DNA of 64,000 nt, from positions 222,414-286,413 of the forward strand of contig MNCI01020774.1 in the NCBI GenBank assembly GCA_015680685.1. Reading direction: 5' to 3'. This stretch comes from Gnetum montanum. Its lineage: Eukaryota; Streptophyta; Gnetopsida; Gnetales; Gnetaceae. This document shows, piece after piece, positions 1 through 12,993 of this stretch. The notes beneath the pieces are model-generated. The model had not been told where the DNA came from. It worked only from the letters and a program-made list of their open reading frames with translations, and ran no database searches. How positions within the stretch are numbered: the stretch's first letter is position 1; each line of letters begins with the position of its first letter. The position numbers and the translations under genes were made by a program.

Positions 1-411
1 GATTCAATTACCCTTGCTAATATATGGTTGTGTTGTGTGTTCAGATGATGATTAAATAAACAACGGATTGGATCTAGAGCTGGAGCAAACACTTGGAATG
101 GAGTAGCATTGAAGCAGCTATGCAAGGAGCAAGATCAATGGCGCGCTTACGGATGGACAATGAAGGTGCAATCTTGGCGTGGGCAACAGCAACACTTCTT
201 TCTCTCTCTTTCTCTCACTTGCCAACAAAGGCCTGATGTCATTGTAATAAGGTGTTCACCCCTGTTGTCATGAACACCAGTTTTGTCAAGTCTTGTAATA
301 ATGATTCGTTCACATGTCATCCCATTAGTTCCATCTCCCTCAATAATTCCATACCTACCTGATATTATTGTAAGGAACTCAAGGACGAGTTTTCATTCAG
401 TCATGGGGGTA

Positions 412-1325
412 TGATGAGACACGATATCGCATGAGTCGCGATATCGCATACGCAATATCGCGGTCCACCGCCAAATCTATAAATAAGAGGCAGCACTCCC
501 CTCATTTCCAATAGTAGGCTAGAAGTAGCGAAGCTCTAGTGGATTGATCATCCCAGAGATAGAATATTTTCCATGTGCCCGCAGTAGGAGTCCCCAAGTG
601 AACAGTTCTTTATTCGAGCAACTTTGTACCTGAACGCAAGTTGTGTACGGCAATAAAGACGAGCTTTGTGGATAAACCTTGCAGTACATGGATAGGTTTA
701 TTACATGTTATTTATTATTTTCCTAGTAACGCGGCATGAGTACAACTTGGTTACGAGCATTAACGAATGTGTACGGCTAACCAAGGAATCGGTTGCTCAT
801 CGCGATTAGATTCTCTCACCCTTGTCTCCTAGAACGTGGGACGAGTATGACTTGATTACGAGCATCTACGGATGTGTACAGCTAGTCAAGGAATCGGCTG
901 CTCGTCACACTTAGGCTAGTTAGGTGCCTCAGTACAACCACTTCGAGCACATGCGTTACGTGTGGTGATCCCAGTAATGATTAGCGTTTGGTAGCCATAG
1001 TTGCATAGTTTAGGGTGTGTACGGTAAGTGGGAACAGATGCTGACGCTAGTTAATTTAGACTTAGGACATTAGTTAGAGTTAGTTAGTTTCTCAACCCTT
1101 TGCTCTTAGTGTAGAAGACATAAAACCAGAAAAGACCAAAAAAATCATATACCTTAGACTTACTTAACCATACACCGTGACAACAACAAGTCTGAGAAGA
1201 CAATGAATGATTAACCCCAAGTGTTCCATGGGGCGTTTAGGCATTTAGTCTGTGGAGTTCGACCGGATTGCACGTGCTACACTCGTTTCGTATGGTTGAG
1301 TGTAGGGGTACCTCGCCACTCATCA
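412..1325 (+). repeat. 3' LTR of element 0
   Basis: The LTR opens with TGATGAG and closes with its inverse CTCATCA, the terminal inverted repeat used by all related LTRs in this window. It is 914 bp. A TATA-like box (ctataaataag) lies near 478-488 and an AATAAA signal near 651 in the presumed R region. Two diverged copies of a segment around gagtacgacttg-like sequence occur near 735-790 and 840-905. What follows base 1325 is not a primer-binding site but an inverted LTR, which supports reading this as a 3' LTR. Confidence 0.8.
478..488 (+). promoter_or_regulatory. LTR TATA-like box of element 0
   Basis: The motif ctataaataag sits about 66 bp into the LTR, at the position expected for a U3 promoter. 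The equivalent site in element 2 is cctataaata at 51188-51197. Activity is inferred from position only. Confidence 0.5.
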
Positions 1326-2024
1326 ATGGTTAAGTGAGATTGAGGCAAATGATTTTTATAATTTTTCTTTTTATCTTTGAAGTCTAATTCTTCTAATGTA
1401 GGAGATGAAAGGCTATGTAATTTTACGACTACCCTACTCTATCGCTTAACTATCCCTAGCATAAACAACCGATCCCATCTTCCGTGCACATCCTGAGCAT
1501 GTCCTAACCACTACTGGGTTACCAGACATTAGGTGTCACTAGGTTGCCAAGTGTCAAGTATATGTTTGAGATGGTCATGCTTATGGTTCTCATAAACTAT
1601 AAAAAGGATTGTAACTATAAAGCGATAATAATAAAAGCTTTTAGAATTATTAAAATATTTTAATGCTTAAGTAGTTTAATCCAAGGAACGTTTAAAAAGC
1701 TTGTCTTTATTGCCAGTCACGCCAATGGGCTCAAGTACATTAGCGCTTGAATAAAGAGCCGTACACTCTTTAAACTCCTGCTGCAGGCACTTGGGAAATA
1801 TTCTAACTTTCACGGAGATAAACTATATGATTTTCACTACACTTCAACAAAAGATGCCATAAATGCGACAAGTGCATGCATATTTATAACAGAAAATGGA
1901 CTCTACATTGACAAGGCCACGTCAACGCTTGGAAAGATGCATCAATGGGATCATGTCGACACGGCCACGTTAACAAGGCTTCGTCAATGTGGCCTAATCG
2001 ATGCAGTGACTAGATGCTTCATCA
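1326..2024 (-). repeat. Inverted, truncated Gypsy LTR fragment
   Basis: Read on the minus strand, this segment matches the LTR family of elements 0 and 3. It includes the aagacgagc-type sequence after AATAAA, the 'gtgcc(t/c)gcagtagga'-type phrase and the U3 part seen at 49870-49980. Its outer (U3) end is intact, reading TGATGAAG on the minus strand at 2024. The U5 end is cut at 1326, exactly where the plus-strand LTR of element 0 ends. It has no internal region on the right; a LINE fragment follows. Confidence 0.7.
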
Positions 2025-2032
2025 ACTATGAA

Positions 2033-2883
2033 TGGATTAACAAAGAAAATACAAGATGAACTCACTTGGTGTATGCCATTTGTAGATAACATTGTGTTGG
2101 TGGATACATCTTAAGAAAATATTGCTGCTAAAATGGAGAAGTGGAGACATGCTCTAGAATCAAAAGGCTTAAAAATTAGTAGAAGTAAGGTAGAATATAT
2201 GGAATGCAATTTTAATGACAACATACATAGTAGTAAAATAGAAGTAACTATACAAGGTAAAAAAGTCCCTCATTGCAAACAGTTTTAATACCTAGGATTA
2301 ATCCTCCAATCAAATGGTAAAATTGATAAATATATCATAAATAGAATTAAGGCATGATGGTCAAAATGGAGACAAGATAGTGGTGTTCTATGTGATAAAA
2401 GAATACCAATAAAATTAAAGGGGAAGTTTTACAAGATAAAAATTAGGCTTGCTATCTTATATAGTGTTGAATGTTGGGTAGTACAAAGGAGGCATGAATA
2501 ACAAATCAATGTGGTAGAAATGCGAATGCTTCAATGGATATTGAATGTTACCAAAAGAGATACACTACATGATATAAACATTAGAGGAAGACTTGGAGTG
2601 GCTTCTATTTTAGATAAGCTACAAGAATAAAGGCTTAGATGGTTTGGAAATGTGCAAAGAAGATCAAATAATGAGCCTACAAGTAAAGGTTGCTATATCA
2701 ATGTTCTAGGAAAGCCAGCAACATTAAGACCAAAAAAGACATGAGAATAAATGATTGAAGATAATTTGAAAAAACTAAAAATAAACAAAGATATAGCTCT
2801 TCATATAGATGAATGGTAAAAAAGAACTCATGTAGTCGACCCCATTTTGTTGGGACAAGGCTAGCATGATGATGATGATCCAT
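2033..2883 (+). mobile_element. 5'-truncated RTE-clade LINE (reverse transcriptase 3' part)
   Basis: The plus strand, read with several stops and shifts, gives the C-terminal half of a plant RTE-type reverse transcriptase. Landmarks are a decayed catalytic box (F-V-D-N where F-A/V-D-D is expected, near 2075), then S-K-G-L-K-I-S-R-S-K, Y-M-E-C-N-F, a G-V-L-C-D-K block and R-W-F-G-N-V-Q-R-R near 2640. The 3' end is typical of RTE elements: a conserved ttgttgggacaagg stretch followed by (GAT)n at about 2867-2878. In-frame TAA and TGA codons show it is dead. The 5' truncation is normal for LINE copies. Confidence 0.85.
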
Positions 2884-3941
2884 GACATGCCCTATGTTAG
2901 TGAATTCCTAGTAATAGATATTCAATGGAAAATAGTTAGACTTATTATAATCAAGATTCAGAGCACCTTGCTTAATCTTTTTACTAATTTCAAGTCATGC
3001 TAAATAGGGTATCATAAATCTTGGGAGCTTCATAACCTTTTCATTAGTTCATCAACTAAAATCATTGTGTAATTATCATGTAAACATATTGCTCCATCAT
3101 AATTTCACTCAATCTCCTTCACAATTTATGGATGACTTTGAGAAGTTCATGTTGACGAAAAAACTCAAATGTAGCTGGATCAATGCAATTCATAAAAAAT
3201 TTAAGTACTTGAAAATCCATGAAGTCCATCTAGTAAATAATAGAAAAAAATCATAACATGGCTCATTGGGTCTTTGAGGTTGGATATTAGCATAATAAGG
3301 CATGATGGGAGTGAACTAATTTTAGATACTAAAAGAATTATTTGGTTATCTTGACTTCATAGAGCATAAGCTAATAAAATTTGTATTTTTTAAAAGCTTA
3401 GAAGTTTCTTTACAATTTGGAAATAAGAAGTATTACAAAAGCTATCCAAAAGCTAAGGTTATGTTATGTTCTTTCCAACCTATCAAAAATCGTAGTAATT
3501 TTGGTAGCGCAATTTTGAGGGATAATAACTCAAAAGTTATTGAGTTTATGATGCTATAACTATAACTAAACCTTTTCATAGATATTAGCTTTCAAATAAA
3601 TCTAGAATCACATCAAATTGTTGTAAGATGAGGGAGCTGGGAACTTTAGCTAAAATTAGGTTAAGTGAAAATGGGCTCATAGAGAATTAAATTTTTGGCT
3701 TATTTCGTCAGAAAGCCATTAATGCAATGCATTGTACATGTATTGACCAACATAAAGTTCCTCCCATTTTTTATGGTAGGTAAAATAAATAAATTTTATA
3801 CTCTAGTGACATTCAAATTATGCCTTGAATAAAAATTCTATGAAGAAAACAAAACACTTTAATACCTAGAACTACAAGCTTGCATTCCTAAAACTTCACA
3901 AATTGTGGAGCTGCAAGCTATACTATTTTTTAGATCTTGGG
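2884..3941. other. Unrecognised AT-rich spacer
   Basis: About 1 kb between the LINE tail and the 3' LTR of element 1. I see no convincing coding sequence; a 63-codon open frame at 3065-3256 has no recognisable motif and biased composition. Parts may be very old repeat sequence, but I could not match it to anything else in the window. Confidence 0.5.
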
Positions 3942-4812
3942 TGATGAGCGACGAGGTACCCCTATGCCCAACCATACGAATCACTAAGGCATTATGCATG
4001 ATCCAGTTGAATTATATGGACCTATAGTTATCTCATACACTAGTTCCTCTAGGAAGTGAAATGGTGTTAAGAACATTCGTTGTCTTCCCTACTACACTTG
4101 TCAGGCTCAACAATATGGTTTAAGTGTAATTTAGGTATATGAATTTTTATCATTTTTATATTTTATGGATGTAATCGCCTACAACAAGGATAAGGGTAGA
4201 GTAGATTGAAAACTAGTATCTATTGCCTAGCTAGCCTAACACAAGTAACTGCCCCACTTTCCTAAACACATCCTGAACACATATAGCACTGTTGAGCTAC
4301 CAAAAATTAAGCATTATTGGGTTACGAGGTACTATATGAATGCTCGAAGTGGTCATGCTCATGTTCATTACTTGATGGAAATAAATTACTTAATCAAATG
4401 CATTAAAGTAAAGAACAAGAAAGTAAAATGTAATAAGAAAAATAATAAGCTATTCTCAATGCTACAAGGATTGTCAAAAGAGTTTATTTTATTCCTCTCA
4501 CATTTCTATGCTTAGGTACATCAGTGCTCGAACAAAGAACTGTACACACTTTAGACTCCTTCTATGGGCACTTAGAAAATATTCTAACTCTAGGGAGAAG
4601 AAATAGTAAGAGCTTCGCTACCTTGCTTGAAAACTAAAAAATAACTAATGAATTACCCTCAAAACTAGAGCCCATGTGTGGTATTTATAGACTCAGGGTA
4701 TATGACATTGGACATCTGACATCAAATTTAGGCCTTAACGTCGCATATGCAATGTCGTAACCCCAACATCGCGTACCCAACGTCACAGCCAACATCAAAC
4801 GATGATTCATCA
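3942..4812 (-). repeat. 3' LTR of element 1
   Basis: It starts on the plus strand with tgatgag and ends with attcatca. It is 871 bp and aligns over most of its length with the LTR at 13015-13678. Immediately right of it, the minus-strand sequence contains the ttttcattcag phrase found before the 3' LTRs of elements 0 and 2, which identifies this copy as the 3' LTR. A TATA-like box is visible on the minus strand near 4680-4690 (gtatttatagac on plus). Confidence 0.85.
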
Positions 4813-6640
4813 TACCGCCACAACTGAATGAAAGCTCATCCTCAAGTGAAGAAGAGGAGGAACAAGTTCTTTAAAATATAACATATTAGGTAGGTATGGG
4901 ATTATTGATTTCCATGACAAATTAACTCAGATGAAACAGACATACAAACTCTGAGTGCCTAAGTGTACAAAATTACAATTTTTCATAACATTGGGTGTTC
5001 ATGAGAAGAGGAGTGAACACCCTGGAGAATATTGACATCCAACACCTCTTGGCAATAGGAAAATGAAAGAGAGAGAAGACATCCTTTGATCACAAATGGT
5101 TCTCATTGTGTGGTATTGTTGCATCATCCTTAGTGAAGATAGTCCCACTTCCTATCCATGCTTTCCACTGCAATTATAATAGGATCATGAATTAGTATAT
5201 AATGTGTAACACATAACTATTAAATGCCTTGTCTCATCGATGGTTACACTCAGCCAGGTTATGATTGTGGTTGATTGCTTCGTTGAGTAGTGTTAGGAAG
5301 AAGGCTGATAGATAGGGTTAATTAAATTAAGCAGTCCATTAAATTTCAAAAAGTTCAATACAAGGAAATATCTGAAAAGGGTATAAGAATTCACAACAAT
5401 GAAAAGAAGAATTTGCTAAAAAATATTACTGTTGTGAAGATGTGTATAATTGGATGTCGTTGATGGAATAAATAGAAAGAATTTGATTGTAAAAATGTCT
5501 AAGGGTAAAGAACTTAACTAACCCAACCAAAAGATATGCAAGTAAGTCCTCCCCAAAGTAGGCACAAGCCTTTTATGCCCTTGCATAACTTCAAACGAAA
5601 GAGTCCATGGGCTCCATGGATGATTAATGGTTATAGAAGATTAAGGACAAAAACTCGAAAGTAACTAACTAAGAATTTCGACAAATCAAACAAGGACATC
5701 GAACCAAAACATGAAACCGGTAGTGAGGTGGAACATGGAAAGCATAGATGGATAAGAGAGAGAGAGTGGAATGGAGTTCCCAATTATGGTCACATGAAGT
5801 CCTTTGTGGATTTTGTGGTTAAATGACTTGATAAGATCAATCCTTAGTCTAGACCAAAACCAAGCACTTTCAATGACTTTGCATTAACATTCTAAGACCA
5901 GTCCATCCCTTGAGACACAAGAGTGCTCCCATAGAACAACCACCATTCCAAATTAGAAAAGAAGTAGGAAGTGAGGAAGAGCCTTAGTTAGAGGAGATGA
6001 GTCCCATAACCAATGCTTGTAGCTTGTTTATTTTGTCTAAGGGGTGTGCTTTGAATTCCCATTGTTTTTTTTTTTNACACGCATGCACCCAGGCAAATAG
6101 AAAAGTATAAAGAATACTAAATCCCCTTCAAGCCACACCTTGTTCAAAACTTTGAATCCTTCCCAATTCTAGAAACTACCAAAGTCACAAATTTATTAAA
6201 ATTTTATTAATGAAAAAGGGACTGCATGTTTTCAAAATGAGGAAAACCATAAAGTATGTGGATGGGTGGATGTTGTGGACTCACTACCTATTACATGAAA
6301 AAGAAACCATTTCCTAATTATTTGTAATAAAATTCAAAGCTAGAAACCAGACACTAACAATCAAATAACAAAAATAGTACATACCACCATCAAGTAATGC
6401 ATTACCAATGTACTTGGCACTTATTAATAAAAAGTTAGAAAATCACATCAAATAAAAGAAAATATAGAAGTGTAAATTATTCAAGAAATATCAAATGTAC
6501 TAACAATGGTGTAAAACAAAAATTAGAAAATATTAATAACATAAAAACAAAAGATATAAAACAAATAACATGTAAAATAAAAAGTTGTAAAATGAAAAAT
6601 GTGTAAAACAAAAAAGTTGAAAAATTGAGAAGCCACTTGA
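4813..6640 (-). other. Non-coding 3' region of element 1
   Basis: This stretch lies between the end of integrase and the 3' LTR. It aligns piecewise with 61640-63560 and 50000-50100 of element 3 and, inverted, with 56770-58732 of element 2. It contains poly-T/poly-A tracts, one ambiguous base (6076) and no credible ORF. Unlike element 3, it has no extra ORF here. Confidence 0.65.
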
Positions 6641-6644
6641 ATGG

Positions 6645-9600
6645 TTAGCATAGTTGGCCATCTCCCCTATGACTAAGTTGAAAGGAGGAGATCTGAAATA
6701 TTGAGCATGGTTGTCCATCGGATGAGGTGCTTATTGTGTTAGCTGGTGTATGCTCATGGAAAGGCATAATTTGTTGGATGTTAACCAATTGTTTCTTGTT
6801 TGGGCTCTCAGGTTTATAGATCATCAAGGTCCCTAAAGAAAAAGTCTTGTAAATGATGTAAGGTCCATCCCACAACGTTTGGAACTTAGTTTGTTGAGGT
6901 ATGTGTGTGGGGTTCCAGTAGAGAACCTTATCTCTTAGTTGAAATTTAACTTTTCTAATTTTTAAGTCATGACACTTTTTGTTATAAGCCTTGTGCGTCA
7001 TTAGATGATAAAGCCACTGATCAATTTTCATCTAGTAGGTTGAGATTTATTAATCTTTCTTTTTGGGCTAGACTTAAGTTAAGGTTAAGGTCACAGGTTA
7101 TTGAAAGTGTACAAAGTTCAAATTGAATAGGAAGTATATGTAGTTTGTCGTACACAAGCTCATAGGGAGAGTAGCTTATAGGAAGTTTCCATGTTGAGTG
7201 GTAGGCCAAAAGGGAATCGTTGAGTTTTGTGCTCCAATCTTTCCTATACTTGCTAACAATTCTTGTTAGTATTCTTATGATTTCCCTATTGGTATCCTCA
7301 GCTTGACCATTAGCTTGGGGGTGGTAGGGTATTGTGAGTTTGTGTTCAACGCCCAAGCATTGCATGAGCTTCTGAAAAGTAGTGCCTATAAAATGAGTTC
7401 CATTATCAAAGATTAATGCACATGACACACCAAACCTATTTACAACATTTTGTTATACAAACCAAGTAGCAGTAGAGGATGTACAATCAATAATGGCTGC
7501 TGCTTATGCCCATTTTGTACAATAGTCAATAACGACTATGATGTACACCTTTCCATTTGACATGGGTGTGATGGAACCCATAAAATCAATGCCCCAAATG
7601 TCAAATGGTTCTAATGGCTGAATCCATTGTTAAGGTTCCTCCATTCGAGTAGTCATTCCACCATCCCGTTGGCATCGTACACAAGAGCAGATAAAATTAT
7701 GAACATCCCTAAAGAGTGTTGGCCAATAGTACCCTACCATCAGGATTTTAATGGACATGCATCTCCCAACATAGCGTTCTCCACAAGGACCTTCATGAGT
7801 GTCTTGGAGCACGCGTAGTTGATTAGCATTAGGAACACACCAATGAACCAAGCCATTGATGCACACCTTGTAAAGATGTCCATTGATCTCCATGAAGTGC
7901 TTTAATTGGTGAAGAAACTATTGTTTCCTCTAGTGATCCAACCCTTGTGGCATCTCTTGAGTGAGAATATAGGTAAGAATGTTATCATAACATTTTGGCT
8001 CATTGGACATTTGTTCAGTTATTACTTTAGTAAAGAGGAGTTCATTAGGAAATGTATCAGATAATGGACTTTCTTCCTCTTTATCATCCCATTGCAACCG
8101 AGATAAGTGATTAGGGATCCATTCTCAGTGCCCTTTCGATCTACCATTGTAAGATTGAATTCCTACAAGATCACTAGCCACTGTATGACATTGGGGCTCA
8201 TTATTGGCTTATTCATTAGGAAGTGGATGGCACTGTGATCTGTGTGCACAAACACCTTGTATCCAAGCACATAGTGCCTAAACTTCTCTAGTGCAAACAC
8301 CACCACCATGAATTCTTTTTCTGTAGTGGTGTAGTTCAATTGTGCACCCACAATACTTTAGCTGGGGTAGTGGATGTAGTATGGATGTTTTTTGTCATCT
8401 AACTACATCAACACAGCTCCCAAAGCATAATTTGATGCATCCATCATGATGTGAAATGGTCTAGACTAGTCTGGTGCTTGTAGGATTAGGTCTACTACAA
8501 GATTTTCCTTCAGTTGTTGGAATGCTTTCTCACACTCTGCGGTCTAGATAAAGGGAGCATCTTTCTTTGTTAGCTCAACTAACAGTTTTACAATCTTAGA
8601 GAAATTCTCTATGAATCGTTGGTAGTAGCCAGTGTGTCTAAGGAATGACCAAACATCTTTAACTATTTTCGACCGATGGGTTATTCCTTGGATAACCCTT
8701 ATTTTTTTAGGGTCCACCTCAATTCCTACTTACAATATTTTGTGCCCCAATACAATGCCCTCCTGAACCATGAGGTGGATTTTCTACCAATTGAGCCACA
8801 AGTTAGTTTCAACACTTGCTTAAGGCAGTCCAAGGCTTGCTCAAATGTAGCTTCATAGGTGGAGAAGTCATCCATGAAGACTTTTACACCACTACTGATC
8901 TGTTGTTGAAAGATGCTCAGGACTAGGCATTGAAATGTGGCAAGAGCATTTCATAGATCAAATGGCATCTTACGATATGTAAAAGTCCCCTAGGGACTTG
9001 TGAACGTTGTCTTTGCTTGGTTCTCAATGCAATTTGGATTTGGTCATAGCCACTATAACCATATAGGAAGCTATAGTAGCAATGCCCTAATATTGTGTTG
9101 AGCACTTAGTCAACAAATGGCAATGGAAAGTGATCCTTGAATGTTGCCATATTCAGTAGCTTGAAATCAATGCAGACCCACCACTTACCATCTTTCTTTG
9201 GTATAATCACGAGTGGACTAACCCACTCGCTATTCACAATGGAATGCATTGAGGAGTTGTTCGATTTCCTTCTTAACGATTTGCTTCAATTTGGGGTTCA
9301 ACTGCCTCTATGGCTGTTGTTTTGGCTTCATGGACTGGTCAATGTAAATGTGATGTTGACATATCCTAGGATCAATCCCTATGAGTTCAAGATATAACCA
9401 AGCAAATGCTACTAACCATCTTTCAACTACCTTCAATAGCATCTCTTTCTGTTTTGGAGCAAGTCTTACATTGATTATAATCGACTTCTTATTTTTCAAA
9501 AATACATATTCCATTCCAGCTGGTAATGTTTTCAATTCAAGGGGCTATTACTTGAAGTTCTTAGTAATTTCCAACTCTTCCCAATAGGTATCATTATTTG

Positions 9601-10235
9601 TATCATCAAAGAGTTGGTGATGAACTTACTCTAGTTTATTCATGCTTGTGACATATTCACATGTCAGGCTCTCAGCTGGTTCCATGCATAGTGTGTTGCT
9701 TTCTAAATCAACAGTCAACCACTGGGTGCCCTCTTGTTTGTGGTTGTTGCATATAGATACCTTTGAATTTCTACCTCTGGTGCACACTACTTGCATGCAG
9801 AGATGGATGCTTGCTTTATGGCCCAAAGTTTCTACACATAATTGCACTTGTTATCATTGTACACAAGGCATGAAACTCTCGTCTTCTTGATCTTTCCAAA
9901 GACATTTTCTTTAAGGATTTCCAAAGAAAGATCTTTGATGCCCATTCTTGCATCTACGGTGCTCAACCATGCTCTTCCCATGATGATTAGGAAGTTCCCT
10001 TTGCAGTTCTCCACTTTGATTACTAGGAAGTTGGCAAGGTAAGACCACCCACAGATAGTGGTCATAATGTCTTCTACCAGTCCCAATGGAACAATGATGG
10101 ACTGGCCTACCAATTCTAATCTAATGTTCCTCTTCTTAAGAGGAGGCAGGTCCCAGGCAGTGTACATCTCATGAGAAATCAAATTAACACCAAAACCTGA
10201 ATCAAGAAGAGCCTTGCATGGTTCATTCCCAACAA
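6645..10235 (-). pseudogene. Decayed pol of element 1 (protease, RT, RNase H, integrase)
   Basis: Reading leftward on the minus strand, aspartic protease with a D-S-G box lies near 10200 and its I-I-M-G-R-A-W part near 9980. Reverse transcriptase runs about 9530-8560, with the F-M-D-D catalytic box intact near 8875 but with frameshifts before it. RNase H runs about 8440-8165, with T-T-E-K-E and H-T-D-H motifs. Integrase runs about 7890-7020, with a partly eroded H-H-C-C finger, W-G-I-D-F, D-N-G-T-H-F and N-R-E-I. The tail after integrase ends near 6645. Stops such as those near 8200-8360 and 7440-7510 break the frame, so no complete polyprotein can be made. Confidence 0.85.
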
Positions 10236-10989
10236 TCTACAAATAAATTAAAGGACTTCCAGGATCAGCTAATTTCCTGGGAAGGTTTCCTACATAGATC
10301 CAATCAGACATAGTGTGAATAAGCATTACAATATGGATCCTTGGCAAAGTTTGGTTTGAATGAGGCTCGAAGGAATTGGATATGGAGAAAGAGGTACGAG
10401 AAGAGTTGTCAATCGTGGTTGTAGGTGAAGGCTTATGTGGACTACAGGGTCAAAAGAAAGATCTTTTCTTTGATCAGGCATTCAACCCCTCTGATTGATG
10501 ATTGGATTGCAAATTAATAACCCTCATAGCATTGCATTATTGCAGTTGAGTGGGCAGTTCACCCTGCATTGGTGGAGCAAGTGGTAGCTATGCAACTAGA
10601 GGAGTGTGTGCAAGGACAGGAGGAGGATAAGGATAGAGGGTAGTGTCCCTTCTTTCATGTGGAGATGAAGTTTGATAATAGTTAGAACGGTGGTAGTAAG
10701 GCTATAATTGAGAAACATGATTGGAAGAGTCACATGGAGACATGGGTTGCTGAATATGGTAACCATATGAATTAGGCTGGTAGGAAGGATATTGTTGCCT
10801 TGGTAGTGTCAATGCCCATGATTGTGGTTACTGCCATTGTTGGTATTGTTCATACAATTGCCGTGGAGCTTTGCTTGGATAATACGGTTATTGCTGGCGA
10901 AAGTGCCTGAGATTACCTTGAGGATAAGGCAACCTTCTAGATATTTGCCTTTGTGTAAGTCAAGGATGTAAGGCATATAGCCCAGACTC

Positions 10990-12854
10990 CTAAAGATGTG
11001 ACACAATGGGGTAACATCCCTTGGGATGTTCATATTGATAAACATCACATCCACGATCATCATCTGATTCACTATCCACAAGCTCTTTTATTGTAGTAAT
11101 TTTATCCTTACCTTTGTAATATGCATGTTTATCTTCTTTGCGCCTCCTGTGCTCATGATCACTACCTTGTTCTTGGGGCACTTCAGTAATTTTGAGGATA
11201 GCTTGAAATCAGCTAGCCATGGAGTCCCTTAACAAATCAACCTTGGTTGTAAGTTCAAATTAGAATTGTTGACGTGGCAAGGCTTTCTTATGCATTTCAT
11301 CATCAAATATGGATTCATCCTCACTATCGCAGAATCGAACCTCCTGCTTACGAATGAAAGGATCACAGTTGTACTTCTTTGCACTTTCTCTTTTTCTTAG
11401 TTCATCCTCCTCTTTAATGACCTACTTTATTAACCTCTATACCTAATGGGTAGTTAGTTCTAACAATCGCCCTTGGGCATAAATACTAAGGGTCTTCATT
11501 GTTTCATTACGAAGCATGTCTACAATGTGGTGGGCCTGAGCCAATTGAGAATAACCATGGCTAGGGCATTTGTGCATCAAGGCATAGTATCGACCAATGG
11601 CGACATCCAAGGGTTTGTGTGCTCCTTATTTCCACCCTTGAATTTGCTTCCTTAAGTTGGACACCCTGGAGTATGTTTGATATGTATCATTAAACATCTC
11701 AAGCATGGTACTCCATCGTCTAATAAATTCCAATTCTAAGGACCAATACCAGTTCTTTGCTTCTTTGATGAGTGTTATGGGAAACAACTTTAGTTTTTGC
11801 CATTTTTTCTCTATATTTTACAAGGCACATGCATCTTGGAAAGCTTAAAGATGATTCTACGGATCAAAGTTATATCCTCCTTCAAATCGAGGGATATTAT
11901 TCATGTCTAACTGTTTGATCCGACAGTCTTTCACATGCCTTGTTGGAATTCTAATTGCTCTGCAATGTTAAGCATACTTTGGGTAGTAAGTAGAGGCTCA
12001 TTGAGGCCTTGATCATGGTGCCTATGATGCCCTCTACTACCCCTTCGTTCATGGCAATGTCCTTGATCTTGCCTGTCTCAATGATCCCTATGGGCATTTT
12101 GGTCCCATAAGTCATTTCGTTCATTTCAGTTACCTCCATCATGATCTCGCCTTCTGTGATCATGGTCAAAGCGAGAAGATGATGATGATGATGATGATGA
12201 AGGGAAAGAGGAAGGAGAACCAACACCATCACAGTGCTTGCTACTACCTCTTTGGTGATTGTGACCACGGTCACGATCTTGCTTCTTGCCTGCATCCCTG
12301 TCTTGACTTACCTCTCCGAATCCTGCTTTGTCATTGGATCCCTTGTTATCAGAATTAGGATTGTGAACTATGGAGTGCATATTCTGGTTTTGACCTTCAT
12401 CATTGAAGTTAAAGAGAGGAGTGTCATTGAGTGGAAGATCCTCAAAGAAGGGTTTCCCACTAGCTTGTTGGTACAACAGGAATGGAAAATCATTAAGTCC
12501 TTTTCCCTTCAAAAGTTCATAGTGTTGCTCTAGTTGCTGATCTTGCAAGCATTGTACTTTGATGGGATGATAATCTTTGGCATCGACATCTTCCACGATA
12601 TATTCCCCATGGCAGTCTTGAAGACCACATCATGCAAGAATTTGATAAAGCATTATAGGAGCAGCATGATCGGGCGGCAACACAATGTTACCCTCCATGT
12701 TACGCCACTGCAGCTGTTCATCCTGGTGTAAGATGAAGGTGAAGTTTGGCACATACTCATTAGGATGAGTTTATGTAATTTGGTACTGTTGAGGCTTTGA
12801 TGGATGAGTGTTATCAGCCTTGGGCAGAGAAGCACTCTTGTGAGAAGAAGACAT
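10990..12854 (-). pseudogene. Decayed gag of element 1
   Basis: A start codon at 12854-12852 on the minus strand follows the primer-binding region by about 140 bp. The middle part, about 11920-11640, has the retrotransposon gag core, with D-A-C-A-L and W-Y-W-S-L motifs followed by an F-N-D-T-Y-Q block. A serine-rich run near 12180-12200 comes from (GAT)n on the plus strand. The C-terminal part near 11000-11180 is acidic and contains Y-Q-Y-E-H-P-K-G, matched in element 2. I see no CCHC zinc knuckle. Stops interrupt the frame repeatedly. Confidence 0.75.
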
Positions 12855-12993
12855 TGTTGATTAGCAAAACAAAAGTCACAATGTGCTATGAGAATTTAAT
12901 GTAGTAATTGCAAAACAAGATATGACTCTCAGGTTTGTTCCAATGATTTAAATACTTTCACTAGATCTTAGATAGTGCACAAAACAATAAAAA

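Larger units (their letters stand above)
1..1325 (+). mobile_element. 3' end of a Ty3/Gypsy retrotransposon (element 0)
   Basis: This is the 3' part of a plus-strand LTR retrotransposon whose body lies left of the window. Bases 1-411 match, with divergence, the non-coding stretch just upstream of the 3' LTR of element 2 (about 58310-58732). Shared pieces include a run rich in ctttct, a segment mentioning gtgttcac and catgaacac, and the phrase ending in ttttcattcagtcat. The LTR follows directly. No coding sequence is present in this part. Assignment to Gypsy rests on relatedness to elements 1 and 2, not on its own pol. Confidence 0.8.

Noticed and set aside
3065-3256. 63-codon plus-strand open frame
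   Set aside because: No motif, AT-driven composition, and no matching splice or promoter signals.
12180-12200. (GAT)n run in element 1
   Set aside because: Considered as an RTE tail, but it lacks the ttgttgggacaagg signature and encodes a serine run in gag on the minus strand.
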